Part shown: piece after piece, positions 1 to 6,605 of the stretch | How the letters are laid out: every line of letters starts with the position of its first letter | Numbering within the stretch: the stretch's first letter is position 1 | Assembly (NCBI RefSeq): GCF_900112605.1 | Contig: NZ_FOMJ01000009.1 | Coordinates: 1 to 64,000 of the forward strand | Source: Thiohalospira halophila DSM 15071 | GTDB lineage: Bacteria > Pseudomonadota > Gammaproteobacteria > Thiohalospirales > Thiohalospiraceae | Direction of reading: 5' to 3' | DNA length: 64,000 nt | Made by a program: the position numbers and the translations under genes | Notes under the pieces: generated by a model | Database searches by the model: none | The model's input: the letters and a program-made list of their open reading frames with translations, nothing else | What the model was told of the DNA's origin: nothing

Positions 1-584
1 TAGTTGCCGAAGGAGGTGCCGCAGTGCACCAGCGGGAAGAAGTGGCCGGCCTGGTGGCCGTGCTGCTGGCCGGAGACGTAGGCCTGGTGGAAGTTGCGCA
101 GGAACACCGCCGACAGCGACTCGACGTTGCCGATGCCCGAGCCGTGGTAGTTCCAGGCGGTGCAGGAGGTCTGGTCGGTCTCGTCCAGGTAGTCCTTGCC
201 CGGCTCGAAGCCGAACTGGTTCATGAACCACATCAGCGAGGCCGGGTAGCCCGGGATGTTGCCGCACTGGCCGCAGGACTTGTGGTGCCACAGCTTCTTG
301 GTCGGCACCCGCTTGGTCCAGCCGAACAGCGTCTCCACCTCCACCGGTTCCATGTCGTCGGTGATGCGGTGGACAATGATCTCGCCGTCCTTCTCCAGCT
401 CCCACATGTGCTCCCGGATGTCGTCCATCCGGTCACCCAGGTCCACCGTCCGGCGGTCCACCTGACGGCGCACCCATTCGGTCGCCGCCTCGGCCTCGTT
501 GGCGTTGAGATTGGTGTCCTGAAAGAAGGAACCGTGACCGGCCACGCCCTCGGCGCCGGTGGTATTCGGATCGTGCTCACTCAT
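1..584 (-). CDS. hdrB1: sHdr-type heterodisulfide reductase-like subunit B1 (partial, C-terminus beyond window)
   Basis: The frame starts at an ATG at 584 after a GGGAGAG purine stretch and stays open to the window edge, giving the first 194 residues. Roughly residues 1-100 are a charged leader. A Cys-rich segment follows with CGQC, a single Cys in SCTAWNYHG where canonical CCG domains carry a Cys pair, and HCGTSFG. This resembles the CCG-domain HdrB subunits of the sulfur-oxidising sHdr complex, a cytoplasmic machine that oxidises carrier-bound sulfur delivered by TusA, DsrE and LbpA. It lies 50 bp after hdrC1 in the same direction, so it is read as part of the tusA-dsrE-hdrC1-hdrB1 operon. 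Placement as B1 rather than B2 rests on gene order. hdrA, hdrC2, hdrB2 and lbpA, if present, lie to the left of the window. Confidence 0.85.
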   Translation of the reverse strand, partial: MSEHDPNTTGAEGVAGHGSFFQDTNLNANEAEAATEWVRRQVDRRTVDLGDRMDDIREHMWELEKDGEIIVHRITDDMEPVEVETLFGWTKRVPTKKLWHHKSCGQCGNIPGYPASLMWFMNQFGFEPGKDYLDETDQTSCTAWNYHGSGIGNVESLSAVFLRNFHQAYVSGQQHGHQAGHFFPLVHCGTSFGN

Positions 585-634
585 GCCTGTTCTCTCCCGT
601 TTTCTCGATGGCGCGCTTTCGGCAGGGCCGGACC

Positions 635-1318
635 TTAGTCCTCTTCCTGCTCCTCGAGCCACTCGTCGTACTCTTCGCGCTTCTCATCGATGAAGTCCTC
701 GATGACGTCGAAGAGGTTCTCGTCCATCGTCTCCAGGGAGTCCATCACACCAGTCATTTCCCAGATGGTGTACATCTCGATGGACGTCTTGAGCGAGACC
801 TCCCAGGCCGTGTCGGTGGTCTGGAGGGTCTTCACCGGGATGGCCTTGCGCAGGGTCTTGAGGTCGCCCTCGATCTTCTGGATGTTCGGGCCCCAGTCCG
901 GGAAGTGGTCGGGCTGGATCATGTCCGGCGAGAGCTGGTTGCCGGTGGTGATGAGCTTGAGCATCACACGGCCGAAGGGGCGGAGCACGTCCTTCGCGGA
1001 CTGCATGCCGTGCTTGATCGCGACCTCGCGCATGATCATGACCAGGCCGCCGGGGGAGTTCTTGAAGGGGCAGCGCGCCGCGCAGGTCATGCACTGGGCG
1101 CAGGCCCAGATCTTCTCCTGCATGGCGTCGTAGATCTGCTCAACGTTCTCGGTCCAGAGGAGCTGGACGATCTCCCGCGGGCTGTAGTCGTAGAACTGGG
1201 CGGACGGGCAGGTAGCCGTGCAGATGCCGCAGTTGAGACAGCCGTTGAGCTCGTGGTCGTAGCGGAAATCGTTACGGATGTCGTCGTAGATTTCCTGCAT
1301 CTCTGCGTACGTAGCCAT
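635..1318 (-). CDS. hdrC1: sHdr-type heterodisulfide reductase-like iron-sulfur subunit C1
   Basis: A 227-residue soluble ferredoxin-like subunit with two classical [4Fe-4S] motifs: C27-x2-C30-x2-C33-x3-C37P and C73-x2-C76-x2-C79-x3-C83P. HdrC passes electrons between HdrA and HdrB; in sulfur oxidisers the sHdr complex works in the oxidative direction. The C-terminus is strongly acidic (run of Glu/Asp), as in halophile proteins. The ATG at 1318 is preferred over an in-frame TTG at 1327 because a GAGGT Shine-Dalgarno sits about nine bases upstream of it. It follows dsrE by 275 bp, an unusually long gap for this operon that holds a strong hairpin, and precedes hdrB1 by 50 bp. Confidence 0.9.
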   Translation of the reverse strand: MATYAEMQEIYDDIRNDFRYDHELNGCLNCGICTATCPSAQFYDYSPREIVQLLWTENVEQIYDAMQEKIWACAQCMTCAARCPFKNSPGGLVMIMREVAIKHGMQSAKDVLRPFGRVMLKLITTGNQLSPDMIQPDHFPDWGPNIQKIEGDLKTLRKAIPVKTLQTTDTAWEVSLKTSIEMYTIWEMTGVMDSLETMDENLFDVIEDFIDEKREEYDEWLEEQEED

Positions 1319-1557
1319 AGAGGACAACCTCGTTCGGATTGGGCGCGCCCGGCGCGGGCGCGTTGCTGCTTCGCCGTTCGTTGCGATCCCCCGGACTATA
1401 GTCCACCCCCGAGGGGTAATTAACGCCGTCGCATTGTGCGATTCGGGGCCAGCGGACCGCCGGGCTTGTCGTCACCGCGCCCGGGGCGCGCGCAGACGGC
1501 TCATTATTCGCCATCCGGCCCGCGGAAACCACCCCGACGGGGGGTCACGCCAACGCC

Positions 1558-1585
1558 GGGCCCCGGGCAGCCACTCCCGGGGCCC
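1558..1585 (-). other. Strong intercistronic hairpin between dsrE and hdrC1
   Basis: A perfect 10-bp inverted repeat, GGGCCCCGGG at 1558-1567 and CCCGGGGCCC at 1576-1585, closes an 8-base loop just after the dsrE stop on the minus strand. No T-run follows in the direction of transcription, so it is not a standard intrinsic terminator. A pause, RNA-processing or stability element separating tusA-dsrE from hdrC1B1 is the likeliest reading. The rest of the 1319-1593 gap shows no credible ORF. Confidence 0.55.
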
Positions 1586-1593
1586 GAAGCAGA

Positions 1594-2064
1594 TTACATG
1601 AACAGGGTGATATCGGCGTCGCCGGCGAATTCGAAGAAGGTAGCCGCCCCACCGAGCTCGATACCGTCGATGAAGTTGCCGGCATCCATCTCGAAGAGGT
1701 CCACCGTCATCTGACAAGCGACCATCCGGACCTCGGCATCCACGCAGAGCTGCCGCAGGTCGGCCAGGTCGGCCACGCCCTTGGACTTCATCTTCTTCTT
1801 CATCATGGAGGTCATCATGGCCTGCATGCCCGGGAGCGCCTGCGCCATCACGGGCATCGGCATCGGCATCGGCATGCCCGGATTACCCAGCGAGGTCACC
1901 TGCACGTCCAGCTTCTTCTCGAGGAGCTTGAGGCCATAGAAGGTGAAGAAGATCTCGGTCTCGTACCCCAGAGCCGCGGCCGTGGAGGCGAGGATGAAGG
2001 GCGGATACCCCCAGTCCAGGGAACCCTTGGTCGCGATGATCGCGAGTTTCTTGTCGTCCGACAC
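1594..2064 (-). CDS. dsrE2: DsrE2-like sulfur carrier / sulfurtransferase
   Basis: This 156-residue DsrE/F-fold protein opens with the family-typical LAIIATKGSLDW strand and has two conserved cysteines, C107 (LRQLC) and C117 (MVACQ), the positions expected to carry persulfide sulfur. A Met-rich loop (residues 64-90, with MPMPMPMP) is characteristic of DsrE2 proteins, which are often membrane-associated and paired with TusA and sHdr. The start is GTG at 2064, chosen because CAGGAG lies eight to nine bases upstream. It sits 75 bp after tusA in the same direction; that gap contains a CCCCTCC/GGAGGGG hairpin. Expected role: passing sulfane sulfur from TusA towards the Hdr-like complex. Confidence 0.88.
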   Translation of the reverse strand: MSDDKKLAIIATKGSLDWGYPPFILASTAAALGYETEIFFTFYGLKLLEKKLDVQVTSLGNPGMPMPMPMPVMAQALPGMQAMMTSMMKKKMKSKGVADLADLRQLCVDAEVRMVACQMTVDLFEMDAGNFIDGIELGGAATFFEFAGDADITLFM

Positions 2065-2139
2065 GATCTTTCTCCTGATTGCGCCCCTCCGGGGAGGGGC
2101 GGCCTTGCGGAGGCGGCGGCCCGAGCCGCCGCTGCGGCT

Positions 2140-2370
2140 TTACGACTTCTTGATGAGGAAGTAGTACTTGCCGCCCTCTTCCTTGGACTCCAGCAGCTCG
2201 TTGCCGGTCTGCTTCGAGAAGGCCTCGAAGTCCTTGATGGCACCCGGATCAGTGGCGATGACGTGGAGGGTCTGGCCCGCATCCATCCCGGCCAGGCTCT
2301 TCTTGGCGCGGAGGATGGGAAGGGGGCAGTTCAGACCCGAGGCGTCGAGTTCCTGGTCAAAGTCGGCCAT
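2140..2370 (-). CDS. tusA: Sulfur carrier protein TusA
   Basis: A 76-residue TusA with the diagnostic C15-P-L-P18 motif in the first helix and a C-terminal beta strand (KYYFLIKK). TusA carries persulfide sulfur on this cysteine. In sulfur oxidisers it is the hub that hands sulfur to DsrE-family proteins and then to sHdr. It is the first gene of the minus-strand operon and is preceded by a GAGAGAG purine stretch. Length and motif are complete, with nothing unusual. Confidence 0.95.
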   Translation of the reverse strand: MADFDQELDASGLNCPLPILRAKKSLAGMDAGQTLHVIATDPGAIKDFEAFSKQTGNELLESKEEGGKYYFLIKKS

Positions 2371-2622
2371 GCTCTCTCTCCTTACACAGATGAAACTCTT
2401 GTGGGCAGAAATGCGGGCTGATGCCCGCGTTGAACGCTCGAGTACAACGGCTCAAGCTTATATTCGACCCGCTTTATATGACAATCCAGTCACGGGCGCA
2501 ACCAAGTATCCATCAAATCCTTGAACCCCCGGATAAGCCGACATGATGGGCAATTGTCGCCCCCGGGGGAGCGTGCTAGAGTCGCCGACGAACCGTAACC
2601 CGGACAAATGGAGGGGAGACCA
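2371..2622. promoter_or_regulatory. Divergent promoter region between tusA and the 2623 gene
   Basis: About 250 bp without a gene, clearly AT-richer than its surroundings (2455-2525). On the plus strand a sigma-70-like promoter can be drawn: TTGTCG at 2554-2559, a 17-bp spacer, and TAGAGT at 2577-2582 with an extended TG two bases before it (TGCTAGAGT, 2574-2582). A leftward promoter for tusA must also lie here, but no single box stands out. Confidence 0.5.
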
Positions 2623-2928
2623 TTGGATAAGCAGGATTTTCAGGAACATACCCGCTACGTCGTGACCCGTCGGGACGAGAGTGGCAAGCTGCGTCCGGAT
2701 ACCATCTATGTCTACCGGATGTATGATGACTTCATGATCGTGCGGCGGACCAACAGCGACGGTCGGCTGCTGAAACTTGGGTACGAGGATGTGGTCAAGA
2801 TCGTGAAGACCGTTCCCGTGGCCAAGGAAGACCGCTTCTATATCCCGGATGCCGTTCTTGAAGAGAAGACCTGGAAGGATCGTACCGTCATGGAGCGCTA
2901 CTCCTCCTCGCCCCACATGGGCAAGTAG
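2623..2928 (+). CDS. Unidentified 101-residue protein between the sHdr and BepA/sox genes
   Basis: I do not recognise the family. The product is small, soluble, mixed-charge and free of Cys, with no signal peptide or membrane segment. Its even alternation of charged and hydrophobic residues suggests a compact alpha/beta fold. The start chosen is TTG at 2623, because GGAGGGGAG (2610-2618) is well spaced from it; the upstream ATG at 2608 would place the Shine-Dalgarno inside the gene. It has its own extended -10 promoter at 2574-2582 and ends 4 bp before the M48 protease gene, so the two are probably co-transcribed. Confidence 0.75.
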   Translation: MDKQDFQEHTRYVVTRRDESGKLRPDTIYVYRMYDDFMIVRRTNSDGRLLKLGYEDVVKIVKTVPVAKEDRFYIPDAVLEEKTWKDRTVMERYSSSPHMGK

Positions 2929-2932
2929 GAGG

Positions 2933-4402
2933 ATGCGGGTCGGCGGCGCCCGCCGCCGACCGCTGCTGGCAGCGCTGACTGCACTGGCCCTCTGGACGCC
3001 AGCGCTGTCCGCCGTCGAGCTTCCCGATCTGGGTACCAGCGCGGATCGGGTGATGAGTCCCGCCGACGAGGCGCGCATCGGCGCCGAGTTCTTCCGCAGC
3101 CTGCGCCAGCACGTAGAGCTGGTGGAAGACCCCGAACTCCAGGCCTACATCCGCAATCTGGGCTACCGCCTGGCGGCCCACAGCGGGGCGAGCACCGACT
3201 TCCGCTTCTTCATCGTCAAGGATCCGCGGATCAATGCCTTCGCGGCCCCCGGGGGCTACGTCGGTTTCAATGCCGGCCTGATCCTGGAGGCCCGGAACGA
3301 GTCCGAGCTCGCCGGGGTGGTGGCTCACGAGATCGCGCACGTCAGTCAGCGCCATATCGCGCGCTCCAGCGAGGCAGCGGAGGACATGAGCCTGCCCATG
3401 GCGGCCTCCATCATCGCTGCCATCCTGCTGGGCGGACAGGACCCCGAACTGGGCCAGGCCGCCCTGGCCGCCACCATGGCCGGGGGAACCCAGTACCGTA
3501 TCGATTTCACCCGAGCCAACGAGGCCGAGGCGGACCGCGTGGGGATCGACATGCTCGCCGCGGCCGGATTCGACCCCGAGGGCATGCCGCGCTTCTTTGA
3601 GCGGCTCCAGGCGCGGGACCGCCTGGGGGCTCCGGTGGTCCCGGAATTCCTGCGGACTCACCCCGTCACCCTCAGCCGGATCGCCGACTCCCGTAATCGG
3701 GCCGCCAGCTACGACATCGAGGCAACCGAGGACCACGGAGATTTCCACCACGCCCGGGCCAAGCTCCGCGTCCTTATACAAGAGGACGCGGAGTCCCTCA
3801 TCGAACGCTACCGCACGATCCTCGGCGAACAGGACGGGGCCAGCTGGGCCCGGTACGGCCTGGCACTGGCCCTGGCCGAGGCGCGCCAGACCGAGGCGGC
3901 CCTGACGGAGATCGAGCAGTTGCGGCGCGAACACCCGCAAAGGCTCGCCTACCGCATCGCACAGGCCCGGCTCCAGCGCCTGGCCGACGACCCTGCAGCC
4001 GCCGTCGCCACTTACCGCGCCGCGCTGGAGCTCTATCCCGGCAACGCCAGCCTGGTTCGCTATCTCGCCCAGACTCTTCTGGATCAGGAGCGCGCGGACG
4101 AGGCCCGCACCCTCCTTCGGGACCACATGCGCCGCCACGACAGGGGGCCGGCCTTCTACCGGCTGCTGGCACGTGCCGAGGAGGGCGGTGGCCATGCAGC
4201 ACGTCGGGATGCAGCACTAGCCGAGTTCCACTACCGCACCGGGCGCACTCCCGAGGCGATTCGCCTCCTCCGCCGTGCCCTGGATGGCACCGAGGACGAG
4301 GCGCTCATCCGGCGCTGGCAGGCCCGGATGGAGGAATACCGTCAACGTGCCATGGCCGATGAGCAATCCGGCGCACGCCAGGGATCCAGCCAGGCACGCT
4401 AG
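2933..4402 (+). CDS. bepA: BepA-like periplasmic M48 metalloprotease with C-terminal TPR repeats
   Basis: A 489-residue exported protein. Residues 1-27 form a signal peptide (RRR n-region, Ala/Leu core, ALSA cleavage area). An M48 peptidase domain follows with zinc motif HEIAH at 132-136 and third-ligand motif NEAEAD near 196-201. The C-terminal half is helical TPR repeats rich in Ala, Leu and Arg. BepA-type proteases act in the periplasm on outer-membrane assembly intermediates such as LptD and BamA. The ATG at 2933 directly follows GGAGG, tight spacing, but no better start lies near the signal peptide. The preceding gene ends at 2928. Function is by domain architecture. Confidence 0.9.
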   Translation: MRVGGARRRPLLAALTALALWTPALSAVELPDLGTSADRVMSPADEARIGAEFFRSLRQHVELVEDPELQAYIRNLGYRLAAHSGASTDFRFFIVKDPRINAFAAPGGYVGFNAGLILEARNESELAGVVAHEIAHVSQRHIARSSEAAEDMSLPMAASIIAAILLGGQDPELGQAALAATMAGGTQYRIDFTRANEAEADRVGIDMLAAAGFDPEGMPRFFERLQARDRLGAPVVPEFLRTHPVTLSRIADSRNRAASYDIEATEDHGDFHHARAKLRVLIQEDAESLIERYRTILGEQDGASWARYGLALALAEARQTEAALTEIEQLRREHPQRLAYRIAQARLQRLADDPAAAVATYRAALELYPGNASLVRYLAQTLLDQERADEARTLLRDHMRRHDRGPAFYRLLARAEEGGGHAARRDAALAEFHYRTGRTPEAIRLLRRALDGTEDEALIRRWQARMEEYRQRAMADEQSGARQGSSQAR

Positions 4403-4713
4403 GAGAAAGTCGCTTTACCTCGATACCGGCAACGAAATGGGCGCTCGCGCATATTAGGAAAAACTAATACTCCCTTCACAAGGCCGGCTCCCATCCATTA
4501 AACATCCCCCGCCTACCCAAAACAAATCCAACAATTCAGGTCGTTGCAGTCTTTTAGTGTTTGCTTGAACAGTGAATTGGCGGGTACACCCTTGCCAAGC
4601 GCCACACCTTCAGTATTCTAGGTCTTGATTCGCCTCCCCACGGGGTGTGGGTGAAGCCGGCGGACCGGAAACACTTCCGGCCGCGCACGACACGATAAGA
4701 TGAGGAGGAAGCA
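4403..4713. promoter_or_regulatory. 311-bp AT-richer intergenic region upstream of soxXYZ
   Basis: No credible gene. The region is conspicuously AT-rich between about 4445 and 4620 compared with its neighbours. It holds a small inverted repeat, ATTAG-GAAAAA-CTAAT, around 4452-4467, which could be an operator half-site pair. The promoter of soxXYZ must lie here; I could not choose one -35/-10 pair with confidence. The last bases (GATGAGGAGG, about 4699-4708) are the soxX ribosome-binding site. Confidence 0.5.
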
Positions 4714-5088
4714 ATGCGTACGCCCATGCGATTCCCGCTCGCCGCCACCGCCGTCGCGGCCATGCTGGGCCTTTCGGGCCTGGCCATGGTCCCCGGTTCC
4801 GCCGTGGCTGCGGACGAAGAGGTCATCGAGGAAGGCCGCGACCTGGCCTTCAACCGGACCAAGGGCAACTGCCTCGCCTGCCATCAGATCCAGGGCGGCA
4901 ACCTGGCGGGCAACATCGGCCCGCCGCTGGTGGCCATGAGTTCGCGCCTGAGCAAGGAGGAGCTGCGTAGCCAGCTCGAGGACTCCACCGATCGCGACCC
5001 GAATACCATGATGCCCCCCTTCAAGAAGCACGGCATCCTGACGGACGAAGAGATCGACAAGATCGTCGAATTCGTCTACCAGCTGTAA
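4714..5088 (+). CDS. soxX: Sulfur oxidation c-type cytochrome SoxX
   Basis: A 124-residue periplasmic monohaem cytochrome. A signal peptide covers about residues 1-33, the haem-binding C53-L-A-C56-H57 follows, and the distal Met is M99 or M100 in the MMPPF motif typical of SoxX. With SoxA (not in this window) it forms SoxAX, which couples thiosulfate oxidatively to the SoxY cysteine. Length is short to normal for the family. A GAGGAGG Shine-Dalgarno precedes the ATG. It is the first gene of soxXYZ. Confidence 0.95.
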   Translation: MRTPMRFPLAATAVAAMLGLSGLAMVPGSAVAADEEVIEEGRDLAFNRTKGNCLACHQIQGGNLAGNIGPPLVAMSSRLSKEELRSQLEDSTDRDPNTMMPPFKKHGILTDEEIDKIVEFVYQL

Positions 5089-5139
5089 GCGCGCTGGCTA
5101 ATAACGGTATCTGGCATTCTTCCGGAGGAGCATAAAATC

Positions 5140-5604
5140 ATGAACCGTCGCATTTTCCTCAAGGGCACCCTGGCCGGCTCGGCCATGGCCGCCGCCGTCG
5201 GCGCCGGCCTCGTCACCCCCGGCCGCGTCCTCGCCGCCTGGCCCAAGGAGGCCTTCGAGGCCGAGTCCGTCGATAACGCCCTCGACAACCTCTTCGGCGA
5301 TACCTCCATGGAGGCCGCCGACAACATCAACATCAAGGCCCCCGACATCGCCGAGAACGGCGCCGTGGTCCCGATCACCGTCGATACCGACATGGACGGC
5401 GTCGAGTCCATCGCCATCATCTCGGAGAAGAACCCCACACCCCTGACCAGTAACTTCAAGCTGGCCGACAACACCCACGGGTTCGTCTCCACCCGCATCA
5501 AGATGGGCGAGACCTCCGACGTCATCGCCCTGGTTCGCGCCAACGGCACCAGCTACACCGCCCGCAAGGAGGTGAAGGTGACCATCGGCGGCTGCGGCGG
5601 CTAA
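5140..5604 (+). CDS. soxY: Thiosulfate-carrier subunit SoxY
   Basis: A 154-residue protein with an N-terminal Tat signal (RRIFLKG followed by a hydrophobic Ala/Gly stretch) and the family-defining C-terminal GGCGG tail, whose Cys152 is the swinging-arm attachment site for sulfur intermediates. SoxY is exported folded, with SoxZ, to the periplasm. A strong GGAGGAG ribosome-binding site precedes the ATG. The Asp/Glu surplus in the mature part fits a halophile. Confidence 0.97.
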   Translation: MNRRIFLKGTLAGSAMAAAVGAGLVTPGRVLAAWPKEAFEAESVDNALDNLFGDTSMEAADNINIKAPDIAENGAVVPITVDTDMDGVESIAIISEKNPTPLTSNFKLADNTHGFVSTRIKMGETSDVIALVRANGTSYTARKEVKVTIGGCGG

Positions 5605-5652
5605 ACACACAGCCCGCGCAGACCCACCAGCAACCGAACGAGGTACATGACC

Positions 5653-5970
5653 ATGGCCAGCAACACCATCCGTGCCCGCGCCTCCGTCCAGGGCGGCACC
5701 GCCAACGTCAAGACGCTGATCTCCCACCCCATGGAGACCGGCCAGCGCACCGACTCCTCCACCGGCGAGAAGATCCCCGCCCACTACATCGAGGAGGTGA
5801 CCGTCACCCATAACGGCAACCAGGTCCTGGTCGCCCAGATGGGCTCCGCCGTCTCCAAGAACCCCTACCTCTCCTTCCGGTTCGATGGCGCCTCCTCCGG
5901 CGACACCATCTCCATCAGCTGGAACGACAACAAGGGCGAATCCGACTCCATGGAAACCTCCATCAGCTAG
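5653..5970 (+). CDS. soxZ: Thiosulfate-carrier subunit SoxZ
   Basis: A 105-residue immunoglobulin-like SoxZ with the typical opening IRARASVQG and the central HPMETGQRTD segment. It forms the SoxYZ heterodimer and is carried through the Tat system by SoxY. Two ATGs compete, 5647 and 5653; the second is preferred because ACGAGG (about 5637-5642) is better spaced from it and SoxZ proteins usually start MAxN. No soxA, soxB or soxCD follows: the operon ends here with two hairpins, so those genes must lie elsewhere if the pathway is complete. Confidence 0.95.
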   Translation: MASNTIRARASVQGGTANVKTLISHPMETGQRTDSSTGEKIPAHYIEEVTVTHNGNQVLVAQMGSAVSKNPYLSFRFDGASSGDTISISWNDNKGESDSMETSIS

Positions 5971-5980
5971 TCGTCGCGGC

Positions 5981-6000
5981 CGGCACCCGCACGGGTGCCG
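5981..6000 (+). terminator. Hairpin at the end of soxXYZ
   Basis: A perfect 8-bp stem CGGCACCC/GGGTGCCG with a GCAC loop lies 10 bp after the soxZ stop. It lacks a T-run and may act with the larger hairpin at 6011-6040. Confidence 0.5.
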
Positions 6001-6010
6001 CCACACAAAA

Positions 6011-6040
6011 GGGGCCCCCGATGGCGACATCGGGGGCCCC
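6011..6040. terminator. Bidirectional intrinsic terminator
   Basis: A perfect 13-bp stem, GGGGCCCCCGATG (6011-6023) and its complement (6028-6040), with a GCGA loop. On the minus strand it is followed by TTTTG, a proper terminator for the leftward gene ending at 6075. On the plus strand the tail is TTCT, weaker, serving the convergent soxXYZ. Confidence 0.8.
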
Positions 6041-6074
6041 TTCTCGATCCGGGCCATCCTGCCGGGCGCGGTCC

Positions 6075-6458
6075 CTACATGGGCTGACGGCTGCCCTCGA
6101 TGACCCACTCCACCGAGTCCATGGCCTTGAGGTCCCGGGAGGTGAGGTAGAGCTCCTTGGTGACATCCTTGCCGCCGTTGGCCGGGATGAGGGAGACCAC
6201 GGTGTACTGGGTCAGGACCTCGCCCTCGGCATCCACCATCTGCACGCTGAGGCGCAGGTCCACGGCGCGGTCGCAATCATTGCTAACCCGGGCCCGCCAC
6301 TCGCCCTCGCCGAAGCCGAGCTCCGTCTCGTGGATCTCCAGCTCCTCGTCGCTCACCGAGATACAATCCTGCACCTGGCTATCGCCGTCTCCCTCCTGAG
6401 CCGGGGCGGCCAGGGGGAAGACGAGGAGGAGGGCCAGGAGGGGGATGAGTCGCTTCAT
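6075..6458 (-). CDS. Small secreted protein of unknown function
   Basis: 127 residues. Residues 1-20 are a clear signal peptide (MKRLIPLLALLLVF, cleavage near APA-Q). The mature part is acidic, has two Cys (in QDCIS and SNDCDR) that may form a disulfide, and looks all-beta, with alternating hydrophobic strands such as LRLSVQMVD and TQYTVVSLIP. An immunoglobulin-like periplasmic domain is my guess from pattern only. It is a single gene between convergent soxXYZ and the divergent histidine kinase. Confidence 0.7.
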   Translation of the reverse strand: MKRLIPLLALLLVFPLAAPAQEGDGDSQVQDCISVSDEELEIHETELGFGEGEWRARVSNDCDRAVDLRLSVQMVDAEGEVLTQYTVVSLIPANGGKDVTKELYLTSRDLKAMDSVEWVIEGSRQPM

Positions 6459-6566
6459 GGTCTGATTCCTGCTTCAAGGGATTGGATACCGCCCATTCTG
6501 CAAGCCATGTGCCACGGCGGAAAGGCCATGACCCCGGCCGGCGACCCCGGTACGCGCCCATTCGGG

Positions 6567-6585
6567 ATGTGTAATCATGACACAT
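6567..6585. promoter_or_regulatory. ATGTGT-N7-ACACAT inverted repeat upstream of the kinase/regulator pair
   Basis: A perfect 6-bp inverted repeat with 7-base spacer, 20 bp before the kinase start. The same GTGT/ACAC halves recur at 9491-9507 before the sigma-54 promoter of the DUF4168 gene. That suggests one binding protein, probably the regulator encoded at 8081, which would then control its own operon. Confidence 0.5.
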
Positions 6586-6605
6586 GAGCCACAGAGGTAC
6601 GATTA

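Noticed and set aside
2888-4195. Long open frame of over 400 codons on the minus strand opposite the M48 protease
   Set aside because: It is the GC-rich shadow of the plus-strand gene, which has the signal peptide, HEIAH motif and ribosome-binding site; the minus frame gives low-complexity Gly/Val/Leu/Ala protein without motifs.
4577-4597. TGGC...TTGCC upstream of soxX as a sigma-54 promoter
   Set aside because: The GG-to-GC distance is about 15 and the C and A positions do not match.
5971-6074. Missing soxA or soxB as a short gene after soxZ
   Set aside because: Only hairpins lie here; no frame encodes a cytochrome or a SoxB motif.
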